The position numbers and the translations under genes are program-made. Of a stretch of DNA of 64,000 nucleotides, positions 47,788-57,449 are shown piece after piece (positions within the stretch are counted from its first letter, which is position 1; each line of letters opens with the position of its first letter). The notes beneath the pieces were generated by a model. That model had not been told where the DNA came from. It worked only from the letters and a program-made list of their open reading frames with translations, and made no database searches. Source of the DNA: CALCMJ01 sp964475415 (lineage in GTDB: Bacteria > Bacteroidota > Bacteroidia > Chitinophagales > Saprospiraceae); assembly GCA_964475415.1 (NCBI GenBank), contig CAYYWZ010000007.1:1-64000 (forward strand), in the 5' to 3' direction.

Positions 47788-49482
47788 ATGAGTATTCAGA
47801 TATGGACTTTTATCATAGTAGGAATAACATTTGCAATATATATTGGTGTTGCAATTTGGGCTAGAGCTGGATCCACAAAAGAATTTTATGTTGCCGGAGG
47901 TGGCGTATCACCATTAGCTAACGGAATGGCTACAGCAGCCGATTGGATGTCCGCAGCTTCCTATCTTTCCATGGCAGGACTCATCTCCTTTATGGGATAT
48001 AGCGGAGCTCAATACTTGATGGGATGGACGGGAGGCTATGTATTATTAGCTTTATTGTTAGCTCCCTATTTGAGGAAGTTCGGTAAATTTACTGTACCTG
48101 ATTTTATTGGTGAGCGATACTATTCTAAAACTGCTAGATTAGTTGCTCTACTCTGTGCGCTACTCGTTTCATTTACCTATGTTGTAGGTCAGATGAAAGG
48201 TGTAGGGATTGCCTTCGCAAGATTTCTAGAGGTAGAGTTTTCTACAGGTATTTTTATAGGAATAGGCATAGTATTTTTCTATGCTGTTCTAGGTGGCATG
48301 AAGGGAATTACTTACACACAGGTAGCACAATATTGTGTTTTGATATTTGCTTTTACTGTGCCCGCTATTTTTATTTCCTTACAGATGGTAGGCAATCCTA
48401 TTCCTCAGATTGGATTTGGAAGTACAATGGCAGATGGAACATATCTACTTGACAAACTTAATATGCTGAGTACAGACTTAGGTTTTAGCGAGTACACCTC
48501 ATCTGGCATGGATGATCGAGTCAATATGTTTTTTATTACAGCTGCATTGATGTTTGGGACTGCTGGCTTACCACATGTTATCGTTAGGTTTTTTACGGTG
48601 CCTAAGGTAAGAGATGCTAGAATTTCTGCAGGCTACGCTTTACTTTTTATAGCAATTCTATACACAACAGCTCCTGCGATCGCAAGCTTTGCAAGAACTA
48701 ATCTAATACAAACAGTCAGCAACCAACCCTATTCAGAAATGCCTACCTGGTTTAAGAAATGGGAAGAATCAAAATTGATATCATTTGAAGATAAAAACAA
48801 GGATGGAATCATTCAATATGTGGCTGACACAAACAACAATGAATTGACAATTGATAGAGATATCATGGTCTTAGCCAATCCTGAAATTGCCAACTTGCCA
48901 GCCTGGGTAATTGCATTGGTTGTAGCAGGTGGTTTAGCTGCAGCGCTGTCTACAGCAGCAGGATTATTGTTAGTAATTGGAACATCTGTTTCTCATGATC
49001 TTTTGAAAAAAACTATAAGGCCTACTATTAGTGAAAAAGGTGAATTAATGGCTGCAAGAATATCCATTGCGGTAGCAGTAATTGTTGCTGGTCTTGCAGG
49101 TCTAAATCCACCGGGTTTTGTTGCACAGGTAGTTGCCTTAGCATTTGGTCTAGCGGCCTCCTCTTTTTTTCCAGCTATTATATTAGGGATCTTCGATAAG
49201 CGAATGAATAAAGAAGGAGCTATAACAGGAATGATTGTCGGTATACTTTTTACAGTTGCATACATATGGTATTTTAAACCTCAGTTAGGAGGGCCAGGTA
49301 CCCCAGATGGTTATTGGTTCGGTATCAAACCAGAAGGAATAGGCGTGCTAGGAATGATCTTAAATCTTATTGTATCCTTAATAGTGAGCAGGCTTACACC
49401 TACCCCACCAAATGAAATCCAAGCTTTAGTAGAAGATATCCGCATACCTAGAGGTGCTACAAGCGCAGGGGTTACACATTAG
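47788..49482 (+). CDS. Sodium:solute symporter, acetate-type (VC_2705 subfamily)
   Basis: 564 residues, about 13 membrane helices. Typical SSS motifs: EFYVAGGGVSPLANGMATAADWMSAASYLSMAG near the N-terminus and PAWVIALVVAGGLAAALSTAAGLLLVIGTSVSHDLLKK. An extra hydrophilic loop at about 310-370 contains an Asp-rich DKNKDGIIQYVADTNN stretch like an EF-hand. With DUF4212 before and acs after, acetate or a related short acid is the likely substrate. Confidence 0.88.
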   Translation: MSIQIWTFIIVGITFAIYIGVAIWARAGSTKEFYVAGGGVSPLANGMATAADWMSAASYLSMAGLISFMGYSGAQYLMGWTGGYVLLALLLAPYLRKFGKFTVPDFIGERYYSKTARLVALLCALLVSFTYVVGQMKGVGIAFARFLEVEFSTGIFIGIGIVFFYAVLGGMKGITYTQVAQYCVLIFAFTVPAIFISLQMVGNPIPQIGFGSTMADGTYLLDKLNMLSTDLGFSEYTSSGMDDRVNMFFITAALMFGTAGLPHVIVRFFTVPKVRDARISAGYALLFIAILYTTAPAIASFARTNLIQTVSNQPYSEMPTWFKKWEESKLISFEDKNKDGIIQYVADTNNNELTIDRDIMVLANPEIANLPAWVIALVVAGGLAAALSTAAGLLLVIGTSVSHDLLKKTIRPTISEKGELMAARISIAVAVIVAGLAGLNPPGFVAQVVALAFGLAASSFFPAIILGIFDKRMNKEGAITGMIVGILFTVAYIWYFKPQLGGPGTPDGYWFGIKPEGIGVLGMILNLIVSLIVSRLTPTPPNEIQALVEDIRIPRGATSAGVTH

Positions 49483-49651
49483 AAGAAGGCTAATAGAATA
49501 AGTAGTTTTTTCTATGAGTCTTGGAATAGTTTTATTACTTTCCAATAGCACATTAATAATCTATGTTTAAAAAACTGATGTCACCCTTAAGCGGATGCTT
49601 ACCCATAATGATGGTGATGATAGTAAAGTTGTAAAATAAAGTAATAATAGT

Positions 49652-51547
49652 ATGACTACTCAAATAAAAACACTCGAACAGTACAAAGAAACCTATAAGG
49701 AAAGCGTCCAGAATCCTGAAAGTTTTTGGGAAAAAGAAGCACTTACTTTCGAATGGGCTGAACCATTTGATACCGTTTGCAAATGGAATTTTACAGAACC
49801 TAAGGTCAAATGGTTTCTTAATGGAAAAACCAATATTACCATTAACTGTCTAGATAGACATCTAGAATCCAGAGGAGATCAGCCCGCATTACTTTGGGAA
49901 CCTAATGAAATAGATGGAGAGCACAAGGCTATTACTTACCGCCAGCTTTACCATGAAGTATGTAAGACCGCCAATGCGCTAAAGTCTTTGGGTATAAAAA
50001 AAGGTGATAGAGTTGTCTTCTATATGCCTATGGTGCCAGAACTAGCTATTGGCGTATTGGCCTGCGCGCGGATTGGTGCTATACACTCAGTAGTCTTTGC
50101 AGGGTTCTCTGCACAAGCACTAGCAGATAGGGTCGATGATGCTCAAGCTAAATTGATCATCTGTTCAGATTATAACAAACGTGGAAAGAAAAACATCCCT
50201 GTAAAGCAAGTTGTGGATGACGCAATGGATATAGGTTGTAACTCTGTGAGCAATGTAATAGTACACAAAAATACGGGAGGAGAAATTAACTGGTCAGATG
50301 ATACAAATGTATGGTGGCACGAATTAATAAATAAACAAGAAGAGGAATGTACTGCAGAATTGATGGATAGCGAAGACATGCTTTTTATCCTTTATACTTC
50401 GGGATCTACCGGTAAGCCAAAAGGTGTTGTCCATACGGTTGGTGGATACATGGTCTATACCTGCTATAGTTTTAGGAATGTTTTTCAGTATCAAGAGGGA
50501 GATATCTACTGGTGTACAGCAGATATCGGATGGATCACTGGGCACTCTTATATTATATATGGCCCCTTACTTGCAGGTGCCACAACGATGATGTTCGAAG
50601 GTGTTCCAACTTACCCCGATGCTGGACGATTTTGGCAAATTTGTGAAAAGCACAAAGTCAACCAGTTTTATACCGCACCTACAGCCATCCGTGCTCTGAT
50701 GTCCTGTGGGGATGAGTGGCCAGCTAAATATGATCTCTCTAGTATCAAAGTTCTTGGCTCTGTAGGAGAACCTATAAATGAGGAAGCTTGGCATTGGTAC
50801 GATAAGAAAATAGGTAAGGGGAAAGCACCCATAGTTGACACATGGTGGCAGACAGAAACAGGTGGAATTTTACTTACCCCACTACCAGGCATTACTGATA
50901 CTAAACCAACTTATGCATCCTATCCGCTACCAGGTATCCAACCCGTTCTAGTAGATACAGAAGGTAATATCCTAGAAGAAAATGATGTGGAGGGATTACT
51001 CTGCATTAAGCATCCTTGGCCATCTATAGTACGTACTACTTACGGGGATCATGAGCGATGTAGAACAGTATATTTCTCTGCTTTTAAGGATATGTATTTC
51101 ACTGGTGATGGGGCACGAAGAGATAGTGATGGAAGAATAAGAGTCATCGGTAGAGTCGATGATGTGATCAATGTATCAGGTCATCGTATGGGTACAGCCG
51201 AAGTAGAAAATGCTATCAACGAACATCCTAATGTTGTAGAGTCTGCAGTAGTAGGATACCCACATGATATCAAAGGTCAAGGAATTTATGCCTATGTCAT
51301 AAGCCAAGGAAAGGAACTAGATGATGCTTTCAAAAAAGAAATTTGTGATGTCGTAAGAAAAGAGATTGGACCTATAGCCAAGCCAGATAAGATACACTTT
51401 ACTCAAGGATTACCTAAGACACGATCGGGTAAAATTATGCGTAGAATACTTAGAAAAATTGCTTCTAATGACACAGACAATTTAGGCGATACCTCTACCC
51501 TACTTAATCCTGATGTTGTCAATGATTTGATGAAGACGGTTAGTTAA
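49652..51547 (+). CDS. acs: Acetate-CoA ligase (acetyl-CoA synthetase)
   Basis: 631 residues. AMP-binding motif YTSGSTGKPKGVVHT, YWCTADIGWITGHSY, TWWQTETGG, YFTGDGARRDSDGRIRVIGRVDDVINVSGHRMGTAEVE and the C-terminal lysine motif PKTRSGKIMRRILRKIA, where acetylation turns the enzyme off. It makes acetyl-CoA from acetate, ATP and CoA via acetyl-AMP. Same direction as the symporter pair, 169 bp on, so uptake and activation form one functional module. Confidence 0.96.
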   Translation: MTTQIKTLEQYKETYKESVQNPESFWEKEALTFEWAEPFDTVCKWNFTEPKVKWFLNGKTNITINCLDRHLESRGDQPALLWEPNEIDGEHKAITYRQLYHEVCKTANALKSLGIKKGDRVVFYMPMVPELAIGVLACARIGAIHSVVFAGFSAQALADRVDDAQAKLIICSDYNKRGKKNIPVKQVVDDAMDIGCNSVSNVIVHKNTGGEINWSDDTNVWWHELINKQEEECTAELMDSEDMLFILYTSGSTGKPKGVVHTVGGYMVYTCYSFRNVFQYQEGDIYWCTADIGWITGHSYIIYGPLLAGATTMMFEGVPTYPDAGRFWQICEKHKVNQFYTAPTAIRALMSCGDEWPAKYDLSSIKVLGSVGEPINEEAWHWYDKKIGKGKAPIVDTWWQTETGGILLTPLPGITDTKPTYASYPLPGIQPVLVDTEGNILEENDVEGLLCIKHPWPSIVRTTYGDHERCRTVYFSAFKDMYFTGDGARRDSDGRIRVIGRVDDVINVSGHRMGTAEVENAINEHPNVVESAVVGYPHDIKGQGIYAYVISQGKELDDAFKKEICDVVRKEIGPIAKPDKIHFTQGLPKTRSGKIMRRILRKIASNDTDNLGDTSTLLNPDVVNDLMKTVS

Positions 51548-51769
51548 ACGGTGTAAAAATCTTGCTTATTTTAATATCCCTGAACTCTAGAATTTACAAA
51601 CTAATATCTGTGTAATATTGTTAGCTGAGCATTCGTCTTTATGTCAAAGGAGTTTCAATACTTATATTCGGTATACATTTTTATAGCTCATTGGAGCCTT
51701 AGCATTAATACTATAAAAAGCTCTGCTGTTGCCTAACAAATCGATTTTAATTATTGTAGATTAGCTCTT

Positions 51770-53938
51770 GTGGAAAAGAAGATATTATTACTCACACCGC
51801 CGTTTACTCAACTCAATACACCTTACCCTGCGACAGCTTACATTAAAGGTTTTTTGAAAACTCAAGGTATAGATGCCGCACAAGCAGATCTAGGTATCGA
51901 TACCATTCTACGCCTGTTCTCTAGTCAGGGACTACAACAAATGTTTGGGGCGATAGAAAGTCTTAGTGATGAATCTTCGGAAAATATACATCGAATTTTT
52001 TTATTACGTAAGGAGTACATAAATACTATAGATACGGTAATAAGATTCTTACAAGATGATGATCCCACCCTAGCACATCTTATCTGTCAAGGTCATTTTC
52101 TACCAGAAGCATCTAGGTTCGATGCACTTGAAGATACTGAATGGGCTTTTGGTACGATGGGCATTAGAGATCAAGCTAGATACTTGGCAACTCTATATCT
52201 AGAAGATATCTCTGACTTCATAGTAGAAGTAATGGATCCCTATTTCGGATTTAGCAGATATGCAGAGCGACTAGGTATGTCTGCCAATTCTTTTGATGAA
52301 ATACATGACGCACTACAGCAACCTATAAGTATTATAGGTGAGATGATGATAGAACAACTTAGCGCTTTATTTACTAAGTTCGAACCTACTATCATTTGTA
52401 TTTCTGTACCATTTCCAGGGAATCTATTTGCAGGTTTACACTGTGGTCAGTGGATTAAACAAAACTACCCTGATTGTAAAATCATTATGGGTGGCGGCTA
52501 TCCGAATACAGAATTACGTTCGCTAAGTGATCCTAGGGTTTTTGACTATATAGATTACATCACTTTAGATGACGGAGAGACACCGCTTATGCAATTATTT
52601 TCTTACTTAGATGGCAAGATAAATATCTCTATGCTGAAAAGAACTTTCAGTCTTGTCGGAGATAAAGTAGTCTATCACAATGGAAGCATTTTCCCTGACG
52701 TAAAACAAGAAGTAGTAGGAACACCTAATTATACAGATCTACCACTTAGGAAATACTTATCCGTCATTCAGATTACTAATCCTATGCATCGCCTATGGAG
52801 TGATGGTCGGTGGAATAAGTTGACTATGGCACATGGTTGCTACTGGGGTAAGTGCACCTTCTGTGATATCTCGCTAGATTATATTGCCAATTACGAAGCC
52901 TCTTCCGCTATAGTAATAGTCGATAGAATGGAAACGCTGATTGCTGAAACAGGCAATAGTGGTTTTCACTTTGTAGATGAAGCTGCGCCACCTGCACTTA
53001 TGAAAGCTGTAGCGTTAGAAATTCTAAAACGTCGGCTTATCGTGAACTGGTGGACAAATATTAGATTCGAAAAAAGCTTTACCTACGACCTCTGCAGGTT
53101 ACTTGCTGCTTCTGGTTGTATTGCTGTATCAGGTGGATTAGAAGTAGCCTCCGACAGATTACTTAAGCTTATTGCTAAGGGAGTGACAATAGAGCAAGTT
53201 ACACTTGTAAATGACAACTTCAACCAAGCTGGAATCATGGTACATGCCTATCTGATGTATGGCTTCCCCACACAAACAGCACAAGAGACAATAGACGCTC
53301 TAGAAGTCGTAAGACAGATGTTTCAGATTGGCATATTACAATCTGCTTTCTGGCATAGATTTGCTATGACAGCACATAGTCCCGTCGGATTAGACCCTGC
53401 TACTTTTAAGGTCAGTGCAGTCAATGAAGAACCCGGAAGTTTTGCCAACAATGACTTAGAACACATAGATCCTACTGGATGTGATCATGACCTTTTTACA
53501 GAAGGACTGAAAAAATCATTGTATAATTACATGCACGGCGTATGTTTAGATCATCCATTACAAAAATGGTTTGACCATAAGGTTGCAGACACCACTCACC
53601 CTACGGATCTTATTAGTTCCTATCTAGGTCAGCCGCCGTTTCGAAATATTAAACCTTCCCAACGTATGATATGGTTGGGCGGTGAAATATACCGTGATGA
53701 AAAAACAACTAGACTCAATATAGTAAGTAAAAAAGAACATTACGAAATACCATTTCCTAGCGAAATCATTAAATGGTTAGAATCCATTATGCCATTGCTA
53801 AGTCCAGAATCTAATCAAGTAATAAGTTATAGGTATTTCCAGCAAAGCTACGAAGAAGAAGGGCTAGAAGATTTTCTAATTTTCTGGCATCGGAATGAAA
53901 TGGAAACGCTTAGGGACATCGGACTTATTGTTATCTAG
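51770..53938 (+). CDS. B12-binding-domain radical SAM protein
   Basis: 722 residues from a GTG start. N-terminal cobalamin-binding-like region (KILLLTPPFTQLNTPYPATAYIKGFL up to about 270, with IIMGGGYPNTELR), then a radical SAM core whose Cys residues 357, 362 and 365 are spaced CX4CX2C (HGCYWGKCTFCD) rather than the standard CX3CX2C. FHFVDEAAPPALM, SGGLEVASDRLLKLIAKG and AHAYLMYGFPTQT-like VHAYLMYGFPTQTAQE follow as in the core. Extra C-terminal domain of about 200 residues. Substrate unknown; possibly a methyltransferase or another radical modification of a metabolite. The nearest genes give no pathway clue. Its 3' end overlaps the convergent esterase by 8 bp. Confidence 0.8.
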   Translation: MEKKILLLTPPFTQLNTPYPATAYIKGFLKTQGIDAAQADLGIDTILRLFSSQGLQQMFGAIESLSDESSENIHRIFLLRKEYINTIDTVIRFLQDDDPTLAHLICQGHFLPEASRFDALEDTEWAFGTMGIRDQARYLATLYLEDISDFIVEVMDPYFGFSRYAERLGMSANSFDEIHDALQQPISIIGEMMIEQLSALFTKFEPTIICISVPFPGNLFAGLHCGQWIKQNYPDCKIIMGGGYPNTELRSLSDPRVFDYIDYITLDDGETPLMQLFSYLDGKINISMLKRTFSLVGDKVVYHNGSIFPDVKQEVVGTPNYTDLPLRKYLSVIQITNPMHRLWSDGRWNKLTMAHGCYWGKCTFCDISLDYIANYEASSAIVIVDRMETLIAETGNSGFHFVDEAAPPALMKAVALEILKRRLIVNWWTNIRFEKSFTYDLCRLLAASGCIAVSGGLEVASDRLLKLIAKGVTIEQVTLVNDNFNQAGIMVHAYLMYGFPTQTAQETIDALEVVRQMFQIGILQSAFWHRFAMTAHSPVGLDPATFKVSAVNEEPGSFANNDLEHIDPTGCDHDLFTEGLKKSLYNYMHGVCLDHPLQKWFDHKVADTTHPTDLISSYLGQPPFRNIKPSQRMIWLGGEIYRDEKTTRLNIVSKKEHYEIPFPSEIIKWLESIMPLLSPESNQVISYRYFQQSYEEEGLEDFLIFWHRNEMETLRDIGLIVI

Positions 53939-54737
53939 TCGTTTCTATTGCCAGCAACTCCTTAGTCTTTTTTTGTATCTCATCTTTAGCTCCGTTAGAA
54001 AGTAGGAAATGGTTAACATCAGGATAAGCATATAGATTTATATCATTACCCATTTCCTTTGAAGCTGCTACAAAGGATTTAGCAAAATCATAGGAGACCA
54101 TAAAATCTGCCTCACCATGAAACATTGAAATTTTTGATGGAATTTTTTTATTATACGTTACTGGAGATATGCTTTCTAGTGTTTGCTCTCCATGCACTAA
54201 CTGCGGTGCTAGTTTATCTTCTCTAAGATCTACAGGTGTAGAATAAAGAATCAGCTGCTGCGCGACAGGAGCTTTTATATCAGGCAGTAGCTGACTCATA
54301 AGTGCTAGATGTGCTCCTGCCGAATAACCTACTATAGATAATTTAGCCATATCTATTCCCAGCGAAGCTGCGTTTTCTTCTAGATAGATTAGTGCATCTA
54401 CAACATCTTTAACACAATCCATAGGTGATCTACTTAGAAAATTTGCAAACTTATATTCTACCGAAACAGTAACCTGTCCTTCTTTCGCATAATATTTACA
54501 ATCCTCAAAAAAAGAATTGGGGCTTCCCATTACCCATCCTCCAGGATGTAAGAAAACAACAACCGGAGCTAGCGAAGTCGATATCTCAGACGAAAACACA
54601 TGAAGTACTAGATCGTCTTGGCCTATCGTTTTATAGATAATCTCTTTATGTTGGATCGTATTATTTTTTTGAGCCATGATTTGGAAACTTAAACTAAGTA
54701 TAGAAAAAAGAAAAACTAATTTATTTACTGCAATCAT
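53931..54737 (-). CDS. Secreted alpha/beta hydrolase, esterase/lipase-like
   Basis: 268 residues. Signal peptide about 1-22 (SFQIMAQ). Oxyanion loop HPGGW (64-68, the HGG-type motif), nucleophile Ser139 in GYSAG (137-141), Asp in HGEADFMVSYDFA and His in YPDVNHFLL, so the catalytic triad is complete. It belongs to the carboxylesterase/hormone-sensitive-lipase side of the superfamily, such as BD-FAE or arylformamidase-like enzymes. Periplasmic or surface hydrolysis of an ester is expected; the substrate is not readable. Confidence 0.85.
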   Translation of the reverse strand: MIAVNKLVFLFSILSLSFQIMAQKNNTIQHKEIIYKTIGQDDLVLHVFSSEISTSLAPVVVFLHPGGWVMGSPNSFFEDCKYYAKEGQVTVSVEYKFANFLSRSPMDCVKDVVDALIYLEENAASLGIDMAKLSIVGYSAGAHLALMSQLLPDIKAPVAQQLILYSTPVDLREDKLAPQLVHGEQTLESISPVTYNKKIPSKISMFHGEADFMVSYDFAKSFVAASKEMGNDINLYAYPDVNHFLLSNGAKDEIQKKTKELLAIETTR

Positions 54738-54878
54738 AGTTGTAAAAATTATAATATCGAATATCTGAAAATATCGCGTGCCACTAATTAAATAACAAAA
54801 AAGTCTCTATGGTTTTAGAATCCTAAGAAAAAAATAAAGTTCCTAGTAATTGATGATAAAAAATACTAAAATTGGGTC

Positions 54879-55484
54879 ATGGTTGATTTATACTTTTTGT
54901 TCCTTTCAGAAATTGTACTTACATCCTTATATGAACAATATGGTTATATAGCTACATTCTTAGGCACCATGCTGGAGGGTGAAATATCACTACTTACTTC
55001 TGTACTTGGAGCGAAGATGGGCTATTACAATTATTATATTGCTCTTACGGTAGCCTTTCTAGGTGCTTGGGTAGCAGATTGGTTTAAGTACCTCGTAGGA
55101 AAAACCAAAGGAAAAAAAATATTAGAAAACAAGCCTAAGCTAAAAGCTAAATTTGATAAGACAACTGTGTGGTTTGAGAAGTATCCTTACTGGACACTTA
55201 CTTTCTACAAACTATTTTTTGGAATGACTACCATTATCTTGTTAGTCGCTGGGCTGAAAAACATTTCGATTCTTAGGTTTGCATTTCATAGTGCAATTAG
55301 TGTAGCTCTTTGGGTCGGCATACTCGGTGGTTTTGGTTATTTCTGCGCACAAGAAATTATTATGAAGATAGAATATGCAGGAATGCATAAAGTAGAAATT
55401 CTAGTTATCCTTTTTTCTGTAGCATTTCTATATTGGTTTTTTGTAAAAAGACCTTATCAAAAAGCATGTATGGATTGTCCATGA
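54879..55484 (+). CDS. DedA family membrane protein
   Basis: 201 residues. The Glu of TMLEGEISLL near residue 30 and the Asp/Lys of GAWVADWFKYLVGKTKG match the conserved FxxR/GD pattern of DedA/SNARE-associated proteins, with about four to five membrane helices. These proteins act as lipid scramblases or undecaprenyl-phosphate flippases in other bacteria. Last residues are polar (KACMDCP). Confidence 0.85.
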   Translation: MVDLYFLFLSEIVLTSLYEQYGYIATFLGTMLEGEISLLTSVLGAKMGYYNYYIALTVAFLGAWVADWFKYLVGKTKGKKILENKPKLKAKFDKTTVWFEKYPYWTLTFYKLFFGMTTIILLVAGLKNISILRFAFHSAISVALWVGILGGFGYFCAQEIIMKIEYAGMHKVEILVILFSVAFLYWFFVKRPYQKACMDCP

Positions 55485-55504
55485 AAATCTATTATAAAGT
55501 ACAT

Positions 55505-56239
55505 CTACACGTACAACTGGCTATGACAATACTTGATATCTTTAATAATATTTTTGTTTAGTCTCTTTTCATAAGCATCCATATCCTCTATCTCATCTAA
55601 TAGTTCTTCTGCTTTTATTTTAGCATGAAAGTTACCTTTTGTTTTTTGAAGAAAGTATACGTAATCTAACCTTATATCATAGTTAGAGAAATTGGTATCC
55701 ATCTTAAAAAAGATCTTTTCTGCTGCTTCTATATCACCTTCATAATAATAAGACCAAGCTACCGCTGCTCTTTCTTGAGAATTGATAAATTCTTTTTTTC
55801 CATCTAACAGTTCCCCATATTCCAAAACCATCTTGTAATGTTTTTTCATATAATGAGCCTGAATAAGTTTCATAAGCAGCACACTATCATTTTTGTTAGC
55901 CCCTATATTTGAGGATTCATATAACTGTATTGCTCTATCGTAATTACCTATTTTGAAGTGTTCGTTTGCTAGCTCTAGCCTATTAGAAAATGTATCTGAG
56001 AATACTACCTTTTGTTCTAATTTATTAATGGTGTAATTACTAATTATAGAGCCCTTCACCTCCTCTTTTATCTTATCTATATTTCCACGACTATAGAACT
56101 GATCATATAAATAAAAAAGGCTTCCCAGAAAAGGAAAAACTATGATAATCCAAAACCATCTTTGTTCAGACTTATTTTTGTAAGCGTGATACAAACAGAA
56201 TATTTGTATCAAAATAACTAGTGGGTACAATCTTATCAT
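55505..56239 (-). CDS. Membrane-anchored TPR protein with PLDc_N-like N-terminus
   Basis: 244 residues. The first 50 residues hold two short membrane helices with the WFWIIIVFPFLGSLFYLYDQF pattern of the phospholipase-D N-terminal (PLDc_N) domain. The remaining 180 residues are helical, tetratricopeptide-like repeats (NRLELANEHFKIGNYDRAIQLYESS). It is on the same strand as the ABC/GntR operon, 97 bp downstream of the regulator. The function is unknown. Confidence 0.65.
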   Translation of the reverse strand: MIRLYPLVILIQIFCLYHAYKNKSEQRWFWIIIVFPFLGSLFYLYDQFYSRGNIDKIKEEVKGSIISNYTINKLEQKVVFSDTFSNRLELANEHFKIGNYDRAIQLYESSNIGANKNDSVLLMKLIQAHYMKKHYKMVLEYGELLDGKKEFINSQERAAVAWSYYYEGDIEAAEKIFFKMDTNFSNYDIRLDYVYFLQKTKGNFHAKIKAEELLDEIEDMDAYEKRLNKNIIKDIKYCHSQLYV

Positions 56240-56336
56240 GATCTATAGTAAATTGCTTGCTAGAAATTACAATATAAGTGTTTTAGCTGGTTTAGCTAGC
56301 TGTTGACCTTCTTATTACTTAGCTCAAGGCTGTTAC

Positions 56337-56705
56337 TTACCTATCCTTAGTAACAATTTCCTGATACATTTTTTCAAACTCAGATAGGTTTATATCCAAT
56401 AGTTTCATTTTTCTAATAAGATTTGGTAATTCTGTATTTATAACATATGCTTTTAGTTTATTCCTTATTATATCAGAAGCATCTGTACTAACAAAAAATC
56501 CAATACCTCGTTTGTTATATATAATACCCTCTTCCTGCATCTGAGTATAACTACGCATAACCGTATTAGGATTTACACCCATCTTTGCCGCCATCTCTCT
56601 TACAGATGAAATTTTTGTATCTGGAAGAAATCTTCCTGCTATAATCTGCTCAGATATAAAGTCTACAATCTGCTGATAGATAGTACTGTTTTTCTTAAAC
56701 TCCAT
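56337..56705 (-). CDS. GntR family transcriptional regulator (YtrA-like)
   Basis: 122 residues from the ATG at 56705, which overlaps the last base of the permease stop (TAATG); an upstream frame extension of 14 codons lies within the permease gene. N-terminal winged helix (IYQQIVDFISEQIIAGRFLPDTKISSVREMAAKMGVNPNTVMRSYTQMQEEGIIYNKRGIGFFVS) and a short C-terminal helical tail, which is the YtrA arrangement rather than the FCD or UTRA types. YtrA regulators control nearby ABC exporters; the palindrome at 58299-58316 is the expected site. Last gene of the ABC operon. Confidence 0.88.
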   Translation of the reverse strand: MEFKKNSTIYQQIVDFISEQIIAGRFLPDTKISSVREMAAKMGVNPNTVMRSYTQMQEEGIIYNKRGIGFFVSTDASDIIRNKLKAYVINTELPNLIRKMKLLDINLSEFEKMYQEIVTKDR

Positions 56706-57445
56706 TAGGCAGATTTTTTTGCAAATACAACATAAGTCATCACCCACATAATCGGTGTAAGTAATATAAGTAGGTTTGTTTTTTCTTGGACAAAAACAAG
56801 CATATTAAAGATTGCTACTCCTGTATTATCTAACACACTAAGCTCACCACTTCTATATATTAAACCTATAATTATAGCTAATCCAAGAAATAAAACCAAG
56901 GTAACAAGTCCACCTTTGAGAGCAGCTAATCTATCAAAATAGAAGGAAAAGAAAAATGCAATTGCATGGAAAACTATAAACACTTGTACAAATTTATATG
57001 CCACTCTTTTTGACAAATGTGATCCCTCCACCATAACTGCTGGATCTAGATAATCATTATGAGTAAACATATAACCTTGGAAAAATAAATAAAATATACT
57101 GCAAAGAATCAGGACAAAAAGTGGCAAGGTATATAACCACTTAGTAAATATTTTTTCTAAGTGACTAGCCGGTAAAGAAAGATAGTCTATCCTTCTTTCG
57201 CGTGTACTAAGGTCACCCAAATTACTACTGGTTAATAATCCTCCTATCCCAAACAAGGAGATAACAAAACTAATTAATAGAATAGAAAATCCAGCTTGAC
57301 TATCTGGAAGTAAGTAAAACTGTGCTACTCTAGTAATAATAAAAGTTAAAATCACTAAGCCCACAACACCCATAAGAAATTGCTTTCTATACCTTAGCCA
57401 GTCTCTTTGTACCAGTCCAAATATTCTTGATAAATTAAATTCCAT
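56705..57445 (-). CDS. ABC transporter permease
   Basis: 246 residues with about six membrane helices (about 22-42, 55-75, 110-130, 150-170, 180-200, 220-240). The YLSLPASHLEKIFTKWLYTLP segment between helices is usual for ABC-2-type permeases of Bacteroidota. It follows the ATPase by 4 bp and overlaps the regulator by one base. Substrate unknown; YtrA-linked transporters often export antimicrobial compounds or lipid-like toxic substances. Confidence 0.75.
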   Translation of the reverse strand: MEFNLSRIFGLVQRDWLRYRKQFLMGVVGLVILTFIITRVAQFYLLPDSQAGFSILLISFVISLFGIGGLLTSSNLGDLSTRERRIDYLSLPASHLEKIFTKWLYTLPLFVLILCSIFYLFFQGYMFTHNDYLDPAVMVEGSHLSKRVAYKFVQVFIVFHAIAFFFSFYFDRLAALKGGLVTLVLFLGLAIIIGLIYRSGELSVLDNTGVAIFNMLVFVQEKTNLLILLTPIMWVMTYVVFAKKSA

Positions 57446-57449
57446 AATA

